A DNA stretch of 64,000 nucleotides from Candidatus Heimdallarchaeota archaeon (GCA_019058275.1 JAHLVW010000015.1:62001-126000); one strand, 5' to 3'. Positions 1 to 9,708 are shown, numbered from the stretch's first letter. Made by a program: numbers and translations. The notes: generated by a model not told the origin, from the sequence alone.

Positions 1-937
1 GAACACCTTTTTCAACTAATTTTCTTTTCACAGTTTTTGTTCCTTCAGAATCATAACAATAACTACCACGAAGCCCTTTGATAGTAGGATCATCATAGAT
101 GTTGATTAACTCGCAACCAATTTTCTTGCCCATTTTCCCTTCTAAAATTGAATCTTTGGCAAGAATTGAATCTGCTTCTTCAGCATGACCAAAAGATTCG
201 TGAACATATACTCCTACTAAAGATGGATCCATAACAATATCCATTTTACCACTTGGTGGTTTTTCAGCTCGTAATAATTCGACAGCTCTTTTAGCCAGCT
301 GTGTACCATTTTCAGTGACATTTAATTTTTCTATCTCCTCCCATCCATTAGTAGTTCCTTTTGCACAATAGACATTTTGCATGGTGTCCCCTTCTCGAGA
401 TGTTGCCATGCAAGCTATGTTTAGATTACCATATTCAGTTTCAACTTTAGTTCCTAAGGAATTTGCTATTATTTCCTTTTGCAACCATTCCTTCATGGAT
501 GCATTAGTTGATACGATTTTTTCTGAATACTCTCGAGTAACTTTCTCGTATTCTTCTACGACTTTATACTTATCATCAATCGAGATATCTTGAGGGGTTA
601 TTTTGAATTTTGCTTTATATGATCCTTCAACAGAGTAATCGTCTGGCATACTTCCCTTTTCTTTTGTTTTTTTTGCAGTAGCTTTTGCTATCTTAATTGC
701 TCGATTTAAAGAGACCTTAATCTCATCTAAATTAAAACCTACAATGGAAACGAATCCCCAACCACCATCAATTAATGCTCTTACTCCTGAACCAATTTCC
801 TTTTCAAAATTAATTTGCTCAGGCCTGCCATTTTGAATAGTTATTAGAGTTCCATAACCTTTTTGTAATCTAATATCAACAAAGTCACCTTGCTTAAGTT
901 CTGTTGCATCAATTATTTTCTGCAATTTGTCTAACAT
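1..937 (-). CDS. tldD: TldD-type metallopeptidase, C-terminus cut by window edge
   Basis: The first 312 residues of a TldD/PmbA-family protein are present; the 3' end lies outside the window. The zinc-peptidase motif HExxxH is visible as HESFGH at about residues 246-251, followed by acidic residues, as in TldD rather than the metal-free partner TldE/PmbA. The family forms TldD/TldE complexes that cleave small unfolded or modified peptides in the cytoplasm. I chose the ATG at 937 because the open frame begins there (MLDKLQKII) and aligns with the usual N-terminus. The gene is divergent from the surface protein at 1138. The partner gene is not in the window. Family assignment is firm; the substrate is unknown. 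Confidence 0.88.
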   Translation of the reverse strand, partial: MLDKLQKIIDATELKQGDFVDIRLQKGYGTLITIQNGRPEQINFEKEIGSGVRALIDGGWGFVSIVGFNLDEIKVSLNRAIKIAKATAKKTKEKGSMPDDYSVEGSYKAKFKITPQDISIDDKYKVVEEYEKVTREYSEKIVSTNASMKEWLQKEIIANSLGTKVETEYGNLNIACMATSREGDTMQNVYCAKGTTNGWEEIEKLNVTENGTQLAKRAVELLRAEKPPSGKMDIVMDPSLVGVYVHESFGHAEEADSILAKDSILEGKMGKKIGCELINIYDDPTIKGLRGSYCYDSEGTKTVKRKLVEKGV

Positions 938-1086
938 TGTATTCACTGCTACTACGAAGATTCACGTTTTCACAACGCTAATTGTTGTTTCTGCCATCTA
1001 AAGTTTTTCTATTATGCCGTACTTTTATGACTTTTTTCAGTTCAAGAAAATTTGAACTGGTGATTCAAGTTTTCTTAAAATAAATA

Positions 1087-1094
1087 TTTATATA
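1087..1094 (+). promoter_or_regulatory. Probable TATA box for the 1138 surface-protein gene
   Basis: TTTATATA lies 44 bases before the GTG start. Archaeal transcription usually starts about 25 bases downstream of the box, which leaves a leader of roughly 20 bases. No strong Shine-Dalgarno sequence is visible there. The position fits, but AT-rich DNA gives chance matches. Confidence 0.45.
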
Positions 1095-1137
1095 GTAAAG
1101 TGAACATCTAATTAAACAGACTTAATCGTGAGTTTAT

Positions 1138-4100
1138 GTGAATAACTCGGACAAAAAATTGAAAGTGAAACGAAAAATGAAGAATAGAATATTTAAAATC
1201 TCAACTGCCATGCTTTTCATTACTTTATTTGTAATGAGCAGTTATTCCCTGGCTAATATAAAGGGTTCAATTACTGAAACAGAGCCCCTTATTGCCGATA
1301 GAATATATACAGCTTCTAATTATATAGAGGGAATTAACTTGCATCCTATGAGGAGCAATGCAATTGGGGTTAATATGGAATTAATAGGTGGAAGTGTAAA
1401 TCTGCCATTTGATTTAACTACCTATAATAACTTACTTGGTTTTCAACTTGTAATTTCAAACCAAAGATTATGGCGAGATCATGCTCAAAGAAGATTTTGG
1501 GATGTTTCTGATGGTGCAACTATGCTCTTAGTTTTCAGAGGACTTACACTTGATGATGCAAAAGAAGACGCAAGAGAAATCAAACTTATGATGGAAACAC
1601 TCTATGGGTTATCCTTACATCTTGTTTTTGGAGAATGGGACAATGGTGACAGATTAGCTGTTTTTGTCTTTCAAGGACATGTTTCTGTTGGAGCTTATGA
1701 ATTATTTATTGATGAATTTGTTAGTTATGTACCAAATGCTGGCTTTGGCAAAGGTCTAACCTCTTCAGTTCTTGTCAATTCACCTGTAAAAGCTATGGGT
1801 ATTGGCTTATTACATGAAAGATTCCCAATTCCTGGCATAGGTATCACAACAGAATGGATTCCAATTTTAAGTGCAGCTTGGATTGATCCTGATGGTTTAA
1901 TCAAAGATGGAACACAAGTTGATATGAATCTTACGAACATCATGCCAAGTATTGGTCCTATAGAAGGTGCAGCATATGCAACTGCAAGTGTTGTTACTAT
2001 GAAATTACCTTATGTTGTTGATGTTCTTGAAATAGATCCACGAACAGACAATATGTATCCTCACCTTAAGGGTTACTTTGAATGGGTAGTGAAAGTAAAC
2101 TTACCATTGTTAAATTGGTCCTTAGAGAGATCATATGATGATATTTATGTGAAATATGACTTTAACTTAACTGATATGCAGAACTATCCCCAAGTAATAG
2201 GAGAAATGTCATTAGATTCCACATTACCAATAGATGGTTCAGAAGACTTAGTATGTAGCTTCACTTTTGAAAATGTTGATGATACTGAACCTGCCTATGA
2301 CATAGAATTAGCATATGGTGAATTCAAAAATAAAGACTTGGATGGTTTCACAGCTTTAGTTAACAATCCTGAATTAACATTTAATGATGCTAAAGAAATG
2401 TATTATAATGCTACATCTCAAATCTTAACTGATACAGTTATACCATTAGGTCCTCCTGAAATTGTTAAAATTACTGGTTGGTTCTGGAACAGTACAGGAA
2501 CTGCTGATTGGTTACGAAATAACCAAATTGTACTTCCTGAGGAGTTTGATAATCCTGAACAATTCATATATGTCGAAAAAGAATTCCTGCAATTGGATGA
2601 AATGGACTTTACACTAGAAAACTTGACAGATGCTAATGGTACATTGACTGGTTATTCAACATTGAAAACTACTATCCCAGTATTGAATCCAGGTGAAAAT
2701 GTTACAAAGAAATTTGCAATGCGCGATCTTCCAACAGGTAACTTTAATGAATATGTAGCTATTGAAAATACTACAAATGACTTCAGTATAATACTTAATG
2801 CAACTCACAGTTGGGAAGATCTCTTTATAATTATGATGCAACTCTTTGGTTCATCTCTGCATATTCCTGAAGATCAAGTAACATGGACTAACTGGTTCCC
2901 AGAACCAGTAATTGGATCAGCTTTTGTCTACAAAGACGGAGATGATAAGGAATATATGGGTATGACAAATGGTCTTGTTTTACAAGTCTACGATGATGAA
3001 GCAATTCTTGTAGGCAAAGTATCCTTAGATAAAGATGTATATCGATTTGGTGATAACACTACTTTTACTCTGGAGTTAACAAATATTGGAAATGCTAATG
3101 CAACTAATGTTAATTATAGTTTCTACCATGCATTTGTTACTGATGACCTTGAACTAGCATATATAGAGGAAATTGAAGATAGTGATGGTGTAATTAGCAT
3201 AATTGAACCTCTTGAAACTGTTACAAGAAATTATACAGTACCAGCAAGAACTCACATAGGTTTACATCCAGTATTCGCTATGTTCAATTATACGAGTGAT
3301 GAAGCTGATGATCCAACATATGATATTTTTAGTGCTTGTGATCATCCTGCGGTTTTAAGCTCAATGGATTTTGGCATTGTTTTGCCACCTCTTAATAAGG
3401 AACAAAATCAAGAACCAACATATCCAACACCAGAAGTAGAAGTGACTATGGATATTATAGGTTACGAAGAAAATGTCACAGAAATTGGTGATGAGTTGCT
3501 AATCAGGTATACTATTACCAATATTGGTGATGAAGACACCAACATAATATTTATCCAAAGATTTCCAATTGACGAAGTTTCTGGTACAATACTCCTAAGA
3601 CCAGTAAATGATGCAGATGAAGTTAATGTTACCGTAGATGGAGTTCCTTTCACTGATTATGATATTATTTGGGATCCAAACAACGAGCCTAATGATATTG
3701 GTATGCCAGTAGCAGCACTCGCTGATGAGATCATCAACTGGCGTGGAGCTCATGGTATTCCATTAGCTGTTGATGAAACAATGGTGATTGAATTTGCAGT
3801 AGAGGTGAATACTGCAGGAGAAATCTATCTACCACCAGCAGAGATTCGATACAGAAGTGAATATGAAATACCAGAAACAAATGCAGTTAATGAAGAACGT
3901 TCTACAGACACAGAAACTGCTGGTTCACCTGCAGGTCTCATTGCTGCATGTGATTTACCAGAGGAAATTGCATCTGTTCTCACACCACAAGTAGATCAAG
4001 AAGATTTTGCTGGTCAAAGTTCTACCAATTCTTGGGGATCCTATTCCGAAAGCTTATCCCTAGCAATTGCTGAATTAGCTGGTACTGGATTAAACTTCCT

Positions 4101-4179
4101 CTACATTGGTATTGGTGTAATTGCAGTAACTGGTGTTGCTATACTAATTTACTTCACTGCAAACGGAAAGAGAAAGTAA
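1138..4179 (+). CDS. Large single-pass surface protein with Ig/CARDB-like domains
   Basis: This 1013-residue protein has a basic N-terminus, a hydrophobic signal or anchor at about 19-40, a very long extracytoplasmic part and one C-terminal membrane helix at about 986-1007 with a short basic tail. Several stretches (about 360-400, 620-720, 775-920) look like CARDB/DUF11-type beta-sandwiches, with phrases such as LTNIGNANATNV and YTITNIGDEDTN. Many NxS/T sites suggest glycosylation. The start is a GTG, because the overlapping upstream ATG runs straight into a stop. Likely role: cell envelope or S-layer-associated protein. I see no enzyme motif and do not recognise a named family. Confidence 0.8.
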   Translation: MNNSDKKLKVKRKMKNRIFKISTAMLFITLFVMSSYSLANIKGSITETEPLIADRIYTASNYIEGINLHPMRSNAIGVNMELIGGSVNLPFDLTTYNNLLGFQLVISNQRLWRDHAQRRFWDVSDGATMLLVFRGLTLDDAKEDAREIKLMMETLYGLSLHLVFGEWDNGDRLAVFVFQGHVSVGAYELFIDEFVSYVPNAGFGKGLTSSVLVNSPVKAMGIGLLHERFPIPGIGITTEWIPILSAAWIDPDGLIKDGTQVDMNLTNIMPSIGPIEGAAYATASVVTMKLPYVVDVLEIDPRTDNMYPHLKGYFEWVVKVNLPLLNWSLERSYDDIYVKYDFNLTDMQNYPQVIGEMSLDSTLPIDGSEDLVCSFTFENVDDTEPAYDIELAYGEFKNKDLDGFTALVNNPELTFNDAKEMYYNATSQILTDTVIPLGPPEIVKITGWFWNSTGTADWLRNNQIVLPEEFDNPEQFIYVEKEFLQLDEMDFTLENLTDANGTLTGYSTLKTTIPVLNPGENVTKKFAMRDLPTGNFNEYVAIENTTNDFSIILNATHSWEDLFIIMMQLFGSSLHIPEDQVTWTNWFPEPVIGSAFVYKDGDDKEYMGMTNGLVLQVYDDEAILVGKVSLDKDVYRFGDNTTFTLELTNIGNANATNVNYSFYHAFVTDDLELAYIEEIEDSDGVISIIEPLETVTRNYTVPARTHIGLHPVFAMFNYTSDEADDPTYDIFSACDHPAVLSSMDFGIVLPPLNKEQNQEPTYPTPEVEVTMDIIGYEENVTEIGDELLIRYTITNIGDEDTNIIFIQRFPIDEVSGTILLRPVNDADEVNVTVDGVPFTDYDIIWDPNNEPNDIGMPVAALADEIINWRGAHGIPLAVDETMVIEFAVEVNTAGEIYLPPAEIRYRSEYEIPETNAVNEERSTDTETAGSPAGLIAACDLPEEIASVLTPQVDQEDFAGQSSTNSWGSYSESLSLAIAELAGTGLNFLYIGIGVIAVTGVAILIYFTANGKRK

Positions 4180-4209
4180 AAAACCTCCCCTCGTTCACCC
4201 TCTTTCAAA

Positions 4210-4256
4210 ATGAAAAAAGGGTAATAACCCTTTTTCATACTATTTTTTCTAATTTT
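4210..4256 (+). terminator. Hairpin and T-rich tail after the surface-protein gene
   Basis: A near-perfect inverted repeat of about 12 bases per arm (TGAAAAAAGGGT / ACCCTTTTTCA) at 4210-4237 is followed by runs of T to about 4256. It begins 31 bases after the stop codon at 4179. Archaeal termination depends mainly on T runs, and the hairpin adds support. Confidence 0.6.
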
Positions 4257-4342
4257 TATTTTGATAATGCTTTTTCTTGGTAATGTTCCTACCGAAATGA
4301 TTTTGAGTAAAACAATCATAATGCTATTGAGGATTTAAGAAG

Positions 4343-6283
4343 ATGTCTAAAAAGGAAGTTAGCTCTGACTACTTACGAGCCAGGGGTCTAAGTGAGCAAG
4401 AGATTCTAGTTTATTCAACAGTTTTAGGATTGGGTAGTGCAACTATCGGGGAAATTAATTTAGCCATTAAAATGGTGCTACCTGAAATCTATGTTCAAAT
4501 GAAACAATTAGAAGAAATTGGTTATATTAAGCAAATCCCTGGAAAAATTCCCAGATACATCGCGATGGAACCATTTCTAAAAGATTATGCTCAAGTAACT
4601 GCAGAAGTGAAACTTGGATTAATTAAGATTAAAGATAATTTCATATCACAAGCTGGACAATTCGACACAAAAATTAAGACCATTGTTCCTGGATTAGGTG
4701 ATTTTTGTGAAAATGAAAAGAACAAAAAATTGAATGATTCAGCTGTTAGAATTGATCGTTTGGAAGAAAGCATTAAACAAGTAGTTGAAAACAACTATCA
4801 ACAGCTAAAATATCTTGGAAGTACTTTATCAACTTGGACTTCAGAAAGTATCAAACAAACTCTTCCGGCTTTTGAAGAGGATTTAGAGAAAAGTAAAGAC
4901 AGTTTTGTTTCTACTATTTCAAAATATGCTGATTCCCTTGTTATTGATTCACGAGATATAAGAGATAAATTAGAAAAATCTACCATTCACCACAAAATCT
5001 TAGTTGCTGAAAGGTTAGAGAAATTAAAAGGTGATATTGATCAAGGATTAACTGAATTACGAGACAATATTGTCAAGAAGAATTTTACTACCTCTACAAG
5101 TTATAGTGCTAATTTAGATGAAAAGGATATTCAAGCGCGAGAAAGTGCTGCTGAAGTTATAAGTAGTCTAATTAGAAATGTCATTGTTCTCGCTCGCGAA
5201 AAACCAGGAGATATTAGTAGCGAGACTGCTCAAATGATTAACAACTCCTTGGGACCACTTTTCAGGAACTTTGACTTTCTGCAAAATGAAGTTAAAACCA
5301 CCCTTGTAACTCTATTAGAGGACAATTCTGAGGAAGTTTCCGTGCTCGTTCGTCATGTTAATAACTTGGTAGATGGCTCAATTCCAGAAGTTCTAGAAAT
5401 AGTAACTAACCATCTTGAGGAAAGTCGCGACGAATCTGCTAGATTTATTGATCAAAAGATAACTGATCCCTTTAAAGAATTAGAGAAGATGAAGGGAGAT
5501 ATTTCTCAAGATATTCTTTTGTTCAAAGAAAATATCAAACGAGAAGCAATAAGGCAAGATGAGATTGCGAAAGCATCTATAGTTGATCGATTAATAAAAG
5601 CAGAAGAGCGTATCGAACTAACTAAAATTGAAGTAAAAGATGCTCTTTCATTATCGAGAATTGAAGTTGAAGATCTAGTTCAAACTTTAATTAAGAACAT
5701 TATAAATGAAAATTCATCAAAAATTGAGCAAACTGCACAGATTATGACTGAAGCAGGAACGGCTTTAGAGAACACATTAGGTAATACTATTTACTTACTT
5801 GATAATTCAGGAAAAACATTCGACGGCATTCTCAATATGTCTGAGAAAGTAATGCCTATCGATGAGCTTGAACTAGAGCTTATTTATGGCAATAATAGCA
5901 TTGAAAGATCAATGAGAGATATGCTTTTACGAGCTAAAGAAGAATTCATTGTTATTACGCCTTATGTCAACACTGAATACTTGTATGAAATAGAAAAACA
6001 GCCACAGATAACTAACTACCAAATAATTTCTAATATAAGAGAAGAGGATGTTGGTCTTCTAACCTCACTTGTTAAGAGAGGTAATGTTAGTACTTTGAAT
6101 TACAAGGGAATGGACTTTTGGATTGCTATCAAAGATAATGAAGAAATTCTTTACGCACCAAAAATTAGTGCTGAAAAGAATATTGCATTTTATACAACAA
6201 ATCCAAAATTCTACAAGATCTTCTTTGATTTAACAAACCAGAATATCTTTTCAAAGATGAAAGCTCAGGAATTTCAATCCTAA
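4343..6283 (+). CDS. TrmB-like winged-helix protein with long coiled coil
   Basis: This 646-residue protein has three parts. Residues 1-75 form a TrmB-type winged helix (GLSEQEILVYSTVLGLGSAT, then a second recognition segment). Residues about 90-545 are almost wholly helical and charged, with heptad-like spacing, so a long coiled coil is likely. Residues about 555-646 form a mixed alpha/beta domain (FIVITPYVNTEYLYEI) resembling the PLD-like C-terminal domain of TrmB regulators. No membrane segment is visible. It has the same layout as the 785-residue protein at 41153. TrmB proteins sense sugars and repress transcription, but the long rod is not typical, so a structural or chromatin role is also possible. 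Confidence 0.75.
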   Translation: MSKKEVSSDYLRARGLSEQEILVYSTVLGLGSATIGEINLAIKMVLPEIYVQMKQLEEIGYIKQIPGKIPRYIAMEPFLKDYAQVTAEVKLGLIKIKDNFISQAGQFDTKIKTIVPGLGDFCENEKNKKLNDSAVRIDRLEESIKQVVENNYQQLKYLGSTLSTWTSESIKQTLPAFEEDLEKSKDSFVSTISKYADSLVIDSRDIRDKLEKSTIHHKILVAERLEKLKGDIDQGLTELRDNIVKKNFTTSTSYSANLDEKDIQARESAAEVISSLIRNVIVLAREKPGDISSETAQMINNSLGPLFRNFDFLQNEVKTTLVTLLEDNSEEVSVLVRHVNNLVDGSIPEVLEIVTNHLEESRDESARFIDQKITDPFKELEKMKGDISQDILLFKENIKREAIRQDEIAKASIVDRLIKAEERIELTKIEVKDALSLSRIEVEDLVQTLIKNIINENSSKIEQTAQIMTEAGTALENTLGNTIYLLDNSGKTFDGILNMSEKVMPIDELELELIYGNNSIERSMRDMLLRAKEEFIVITPYVNTEYLYEIEKQPQITNYQIISNIREEDVGLLTSLVKRGNVSTLNYKGMDFWIAIKDNEEILYAPKISAEKNIAFYTTNPKFYKIFFDLTNQNIFSKMKAQEFQS

Positions 6284-6404
6284 GCTCCTTCTTTTCTTTT
6301 ATAGTGTTATATAGATAACAAAATACCTTAAATATTAGTAATAAAATTCACTTAAGTGAGTAATATTTACTGATATCGAATAATTTTTAATTGGAGGACA
6401 CTAA

Positions 6405-6746
6405 ATGCCAAAAAGGAACGAAAAGAGCGCTGAAATATCAGGTATGATGGCAGAATTATATGAGCTAAGTATTCCTGGACAGTTGATTGGTAAAGAGGTA
6501 ATTGATGCATCTGCAAGAAAGATTGGTGTTATCCGAAATGTTAAACTAACCTTTCCCCCTGCTAAAATAAACGTAATTATTAAGGGGCTTGATATAGAAT
6601 TCCAATTACCAATGGATTCTATTTCCACTGTTGGTGGAGTAGTTCAATTAAAAGAAACTGTTAAACAAGCAGAAGAGTTAGAAATTCGTGATGTTGCACG
6701 ACTACGAGAAGAAATTGCTAATGAAATTGCTGCTTATCTAAGGTAA
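6405..6746 (+). CDS. PRC-barrel domain protein
   Basis: This 113-residue protein carries a PRC-barrel-like core at about 22-85: LIGKEVIDASARKIGVIRNV, then hydrophobic strands and a polar-hydrophobic LPMDSIS segment, followed by a charged C-terminal helix. PRC barrels occur in RimM, photosynthetic reaction centre H subunit and the archaeal division protein CdvA. The ATG has a good GGAGG six to seven bases upstream. It sits between the TrmB/coiled-coil gene and the solenoid protein at 6914, all on the same strand but with gaps of 120-170 bases. Function is not known; a small scaffold or RNA-binding role is a guess. Confidence 0.72.
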   Translation: MPKRNEKSAEISGMMAELYELSIPGQLIGKEVIDASARKIGVIRNVKLTFPPAKINVIIKGLDIEFQLPMDSISTVGGVVQLKETVKQAEELEIRDVARLREEIANEIAAYLR

Positions 6747-6900
6747 TATTCTTTGTTGGTTTTATCCTTCATTACCTTCTTATTTTCTTGAATTGATGTA
6801 ATTTACCTCCAAAAAAACATCTAAAAAGGGATTTCAACCATTTATAAGTAGCATAGAACAAACTTTGTTCTACATGATAGAAATCTTACCTATCCTTATT

Positions 6901-6916
6901 AGGAGGTACAAAATTG
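6901..6916 (+). promoter_or_regulatory. Strong ribosome binding site fixing a TTG start
   Basis: AGGAGGT at 6901-6907 is followed six bases later by TTG at 6914. No ATG lies nearby in frame. This is the clearest Shine-Dalgarno in the window, so the rare TTG is almost certainly the start of the 429-residue protein. Confidence 0.8.
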
Positions 6917-8203
6917 TCTGAAAATAACGAAAGAATGCTCCGAGAAGAAATAAGTGCAGCTGTTAATGAAAAGGATTACACCATTGCTGTTACAAAAGCT
7001 GAACAGATGGCTGGTTATTTTGAAGAAATTGGCGATTCTGAAAAAGCTAAAGAAGCTTGGATGGAAGCTGCTAAATTGTTTTTAGAATGGTCTCAAAACC
7101 AACGAGATAATAAAACTCATAAAAATTCTGCAAAATCTATGGTTCATGCTGCAGATATTTTTGGTAATTTGGGAGTTGAAAGAGAAGCTGCTCAAGCCAT
7201 TGATTTAGCTGCTCAAGATTTAGCATTAGCTGGAGATGAATATATTGTTTGGAAACAACCAGTTGGTGCGGGAGTATGCTATTCTGCTGCTGCTATACTA
7301 TATGTGCTAGTATCTCAAGAAGAAAAAGCACATCAAGTGATAAATCAAGTAAAAACTAGAGTAGATGCTTTAAGACATGATTCTGCTGCAAATGCAATGA
7401 TGGACTTACCTTTGCAATTAATATATGCAAAGAATCAGCTTGATATTCAGCTTCTTAATAATGTCAAAACAATGATTTACTCGAGTCTCATTCCTGCATT
7501 AACTAATAGTGGATTATCTGAATTTACATCTTATATTGAGAGAACAGTATTAGGTGTAGAGAGTTATATCAACGCAACTCAAAAATATCCAATACTTGAG
7601 TATGAAGTTAAAATGAAGGGAGAGGTTCAAGTTGATGAGGCTTTTGACATACAAGTTATGGTAAAGAATTCTGGAGAAGACACAGCTCATAACATTGAAC
7701 TTGAAATGGTACCAAAGAAAGAAGTAACAATCGTCAGAGAATTTAGTAAACTAAAAGCAACTGAAATTCCACCTGGATCAGCAGTAGCCTTAACATGGCG
7801 CTGTATTGTTAAATCAGAACATCTTATCGAAGAAACTCAACAAATCAACCTATCTGCGAGATTGAGTTTCTCTGACTCTAAAGGTTTACAGCAAACACTA
7901 ACTGTTAGTCCTATTGCTTTCTCGACTATGAGTACAAAAGAACAAGATCAATTAGGTATGGAATTGAAGGTTCTAAAAGATAACATACAGAAATACAAAG
8001 AGAATTTATTACCAATTGCAGAAAAAGCTGGTGAAAAAGTCGTTTCAAAGATTTTTGATATAATTGCTCAATTGATTGATCAAGCTGAAGGTTTTGTTGG
8101 AGCCGGTGCAGTTCAAGATGCAAAAGCTTGGAACAAACTTCTACAATTAATCTTAGAACTCATAAATGATATACCAAATCAAATTGAAATTGATAAAGAA
8201 TAA
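6914..8203 (+). CDS. Alpha-solenoid plus beta-sandwich protein, function unknown
   Basis: This 429-residue soluble protein has no signal peptide or membrane helix. Residues about 1-215 are repeating antiparallel helices rich in Ala, as in TPR or SNAP-like solenoids (AVTKAEQMAGYFEEIGDSEK). Residues about 222-335 look like an Ig/CARDB beta-sandwich (FDIQVMVKNSGEDTAHNIEL and the following strands). Residues about 340-429 are helical. The start is the TTG with AGGAGGT upstream. A helical solenoid followed by a beta-sandwich recalls trafficking adaptors with appendage domains, but I cannot show homology. It could equally be a scaffold for the neighbouring PRC-barrel protein. Confidence 0.78.
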   Translation: MSENNERMLREEISAAVNEKDYTIAVTKAEQMAGYFEEIGDSEKAKEAWMEAAKLFLEWSQNQRDNKTHKNSAKSMVHAADIFGNLGVEREAAQAIDLAAQDLALAGDEYIVWKQPVGAGVCYSAAAILYVLVSQEEKAHQVINQVKTRVDALRHDSAANAMMDLPLQLIYAKNQLDIQLLNNVKTMIYSSLIPALTNSGLSEFTSYIERTVLGVESYINATQKYPILEYEVKMKGEVQVDEAFDIQVMVKNSGEDTAHNIELEMVPKKEVTIVREFSKLKATEIPPGSAVALTWRCIVKSEHLIEETQQINLSARLSFSDSKGLQQTLTVSPIAFSTMSTKEQDQLGMELKVLKDNIQKYKENLLPIAEKAGEKVVSKIFDIIAQLIDQAEGFVGAGAVQDAKAWNKLLQLILELINDIPNQIEIDKE

Positions 8204-8213
8204 TATTTCTTAT

Positions 8214-8239
8214 AGAAAGGTAACGTTAATACCTTTTCT
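8214..8239. terminator. Hairpin between convergent genes
   Basis: AGAAAGGTA and TACCTTTTCT form a nine-pair stem with one bulge, followed on the plus strand by T-rich sequence. It sits between the stop codons of the solenoid gene and the helicase-like gene and could end transcription from either side. Confidence 0.5.
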
Positions 8240-8254
8240 TTCCTTTATTTTTAT

Positions 8255-9658
8255 TCAGGAATCAGATGCAAGTTTTGTGCTCCAAGGATATCTTTCTAAT
8301 ATAGTAGAAATTACAGATTGTACTTTCCTTGCTTCATAGGTTTTATCATAGTAAAGAAAGATGCCATGTCCTCCTCTAATTCTCTTTAATTGCTGATAAA
8401 CAGTTTTAGTTGTTCGAACACAATCATAAATAATCAATTTATCAGCTTCTGGAAGATCAATATCTCTTTCACCAACAGGTGACATAATTATTGCTGCTTT
8501 TCCATCATAATTTCGAAAACTTTGCAAAACTACATTTTTATCGAAGATTTGTCCTGTTATCAAAAAGGGTTTTATTTTTGCTCGAGTTAAAAATAAACTA
8601 ATTGTTTTTGCAGTTCTAATGTATGAACATAGAATAACTGTTTTGTTGGTGTTTTTAGCAATTTCAACAGCTTTCAGAATTTTTTGTGGTGTAACAGATA
8701 ATTCACTTTCGTCGATATCTGGATATCTATAAAGGAATTTCTTTAATTGCTGAGGAATCATTGAAAACAAATACTTTCTCAATAAGGTTAGAGATTGTGC
8801 TTTACCACGAAGAGATTCAGTAACAGGAGCTTGAAGCAATGCTTGAGGACCTATAGCATCTACTTGTTTTAGGTAATCAGGATCTTCTTCTCGTAATTCT
8901 GCACGGATATCATTGTATGCTTCTTTTAACAAATCATCAATAATTTCTGATATTTCAATAATTGAAGGATCAGAAACAGGTATTGCTTCAACTGTTGTTT
9001 CTTTTGTGAATTTAGCAACATCAGTTCCTGTGAGACAATCCATATAGATTAGTTCAACATCTGGTATAAATTCAACCAAGGTGTCTAATTCTTTGCGTAA
9101 TTCGATTTGATCTTGATCAAGGACATAATGAGAATCACGTAAAGTTCCAGACATTCCAATAAATAATGATGAGCTAAGTTTGCCGATCAATTCAGGCCAA
9201 GGGTAGACCAAAACTCTTCTAGAACCCATTCGACGAATCAATTTGTCTACTTCATTAATTATAACAATATCAAATGATTCAGCTAATGTTCTGGGACCTT
9301 TATTCAGTATATTTGATAGTTTTTGAGGTGTGCAAAGAATAACTCGAGAATCTTGAAGCAACTTTTGAGCAAAAGAATTACTTATTCCGGGACCGATCCA
9401 ATTGAATCCCTCAACACCGCCATATTCATTTTGCAGGAAATCTTTTGTTTCTACTAGAGATGAGGAAGATAAAACAATAAAAATTATTTTTTTATCAGGA
9501 AAAAGAGTAGTCAATAGCTCATAAGTAATTACCCTTTTACCCATACCACAATCAAGTTCAAGTATAACACTTTTATCTTTACTAGTATGCAATTTGATTA
9601 AATCGAGTATGAGTTTCTGGTAACCACGAGGTTTAATTTTCCTATCTACTTTCTGCAT
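8255..9658 (-). CDS. Hef/FANCM-like superfamily 2 helicase with degenerate ATPase motifs
   Basis: This 467-residue protein has the two RecA-like halves of a Hef-type helicase, including a TPQ segment (ILCTPQKLSNIL) and a motif V/VI region (DIDLPEADKLIIYD, QLKRIRGG at about 423-430) that follow the archaeal Hef pattern. Key residues differ. The Walker A is GMGKR (38-42), with Arg replacing Ser/Thr. The Walker B is NEVD (135-138) instead of DExH/D. Motif III is SGT. Both magnesium-binding positions are therefore altered, and ATPase activity is doubtful. The nuclease domain of Hef is absent. I chose the ATG at 9658, which has GAGGA eight bases upstream, over an upstream TTG at 9673. Possible role: regulatory or structural partner in DNA repair. 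Confidence 0.72.
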   Translation of the reverse strand: MQKVDRKIKPRGYQKLILDLIKLHTSKDKSVILELDCGMGKRVITYELLTTLFPDKKIIFIVLSSSSLVETKDFLQNEYGGVEGFNWIGPGISNSFAQKLLQDSRVILCTPQKLSNILNKGPRTLAESFDIVIINEVDKLIRRMGSRRVLVYPWPELIGKLSSSLFIGMSGTLRDSHYVLDQDQIELRKELDTLVEFIPDVELIYMDCLTGTDVAKFTKETTVEAIPVSDPSIIEISEIIDDLLKEAYNDIRAELREEDPDYLKQVDAIGPQALLQAPVTESLRGKAQSLTLLRKYLFSMIPQQLKKFLYRYPDIDESELSVTPQKILKAVEIAKNTNKTVILCSYIRTAKTISLFLTRAKIKPFLITGQIFDKNVVLQSFRNYDGKAAIIMSPVGERDIDLPEADKLIIYDCVRTTKTVYQQLKRIRGGHGIFLYYDKTYEARKVQSVISTILERYPWSTKLASDS

Positions 9659-9697
9659 CAATTTCTTCCTCAATATTATAGTGACATTTTTCTTTAA

Positions 9698-9708
9698 TAA
9701 AATATAAA
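9698..9708 (-). promoter_or_regulatory. Probable TATA box for the helicase-like gene
   Basis: On the minus strand CTTTATATTTT lies about 40 bases before the ATG at 9658, leaving a leader of roughly 20 bases that contains the GAGGA ribosome site. The same AT-rich patch could also serve as a TATA box in the plus direction for the structured element beside it. Confidence 0.4.
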
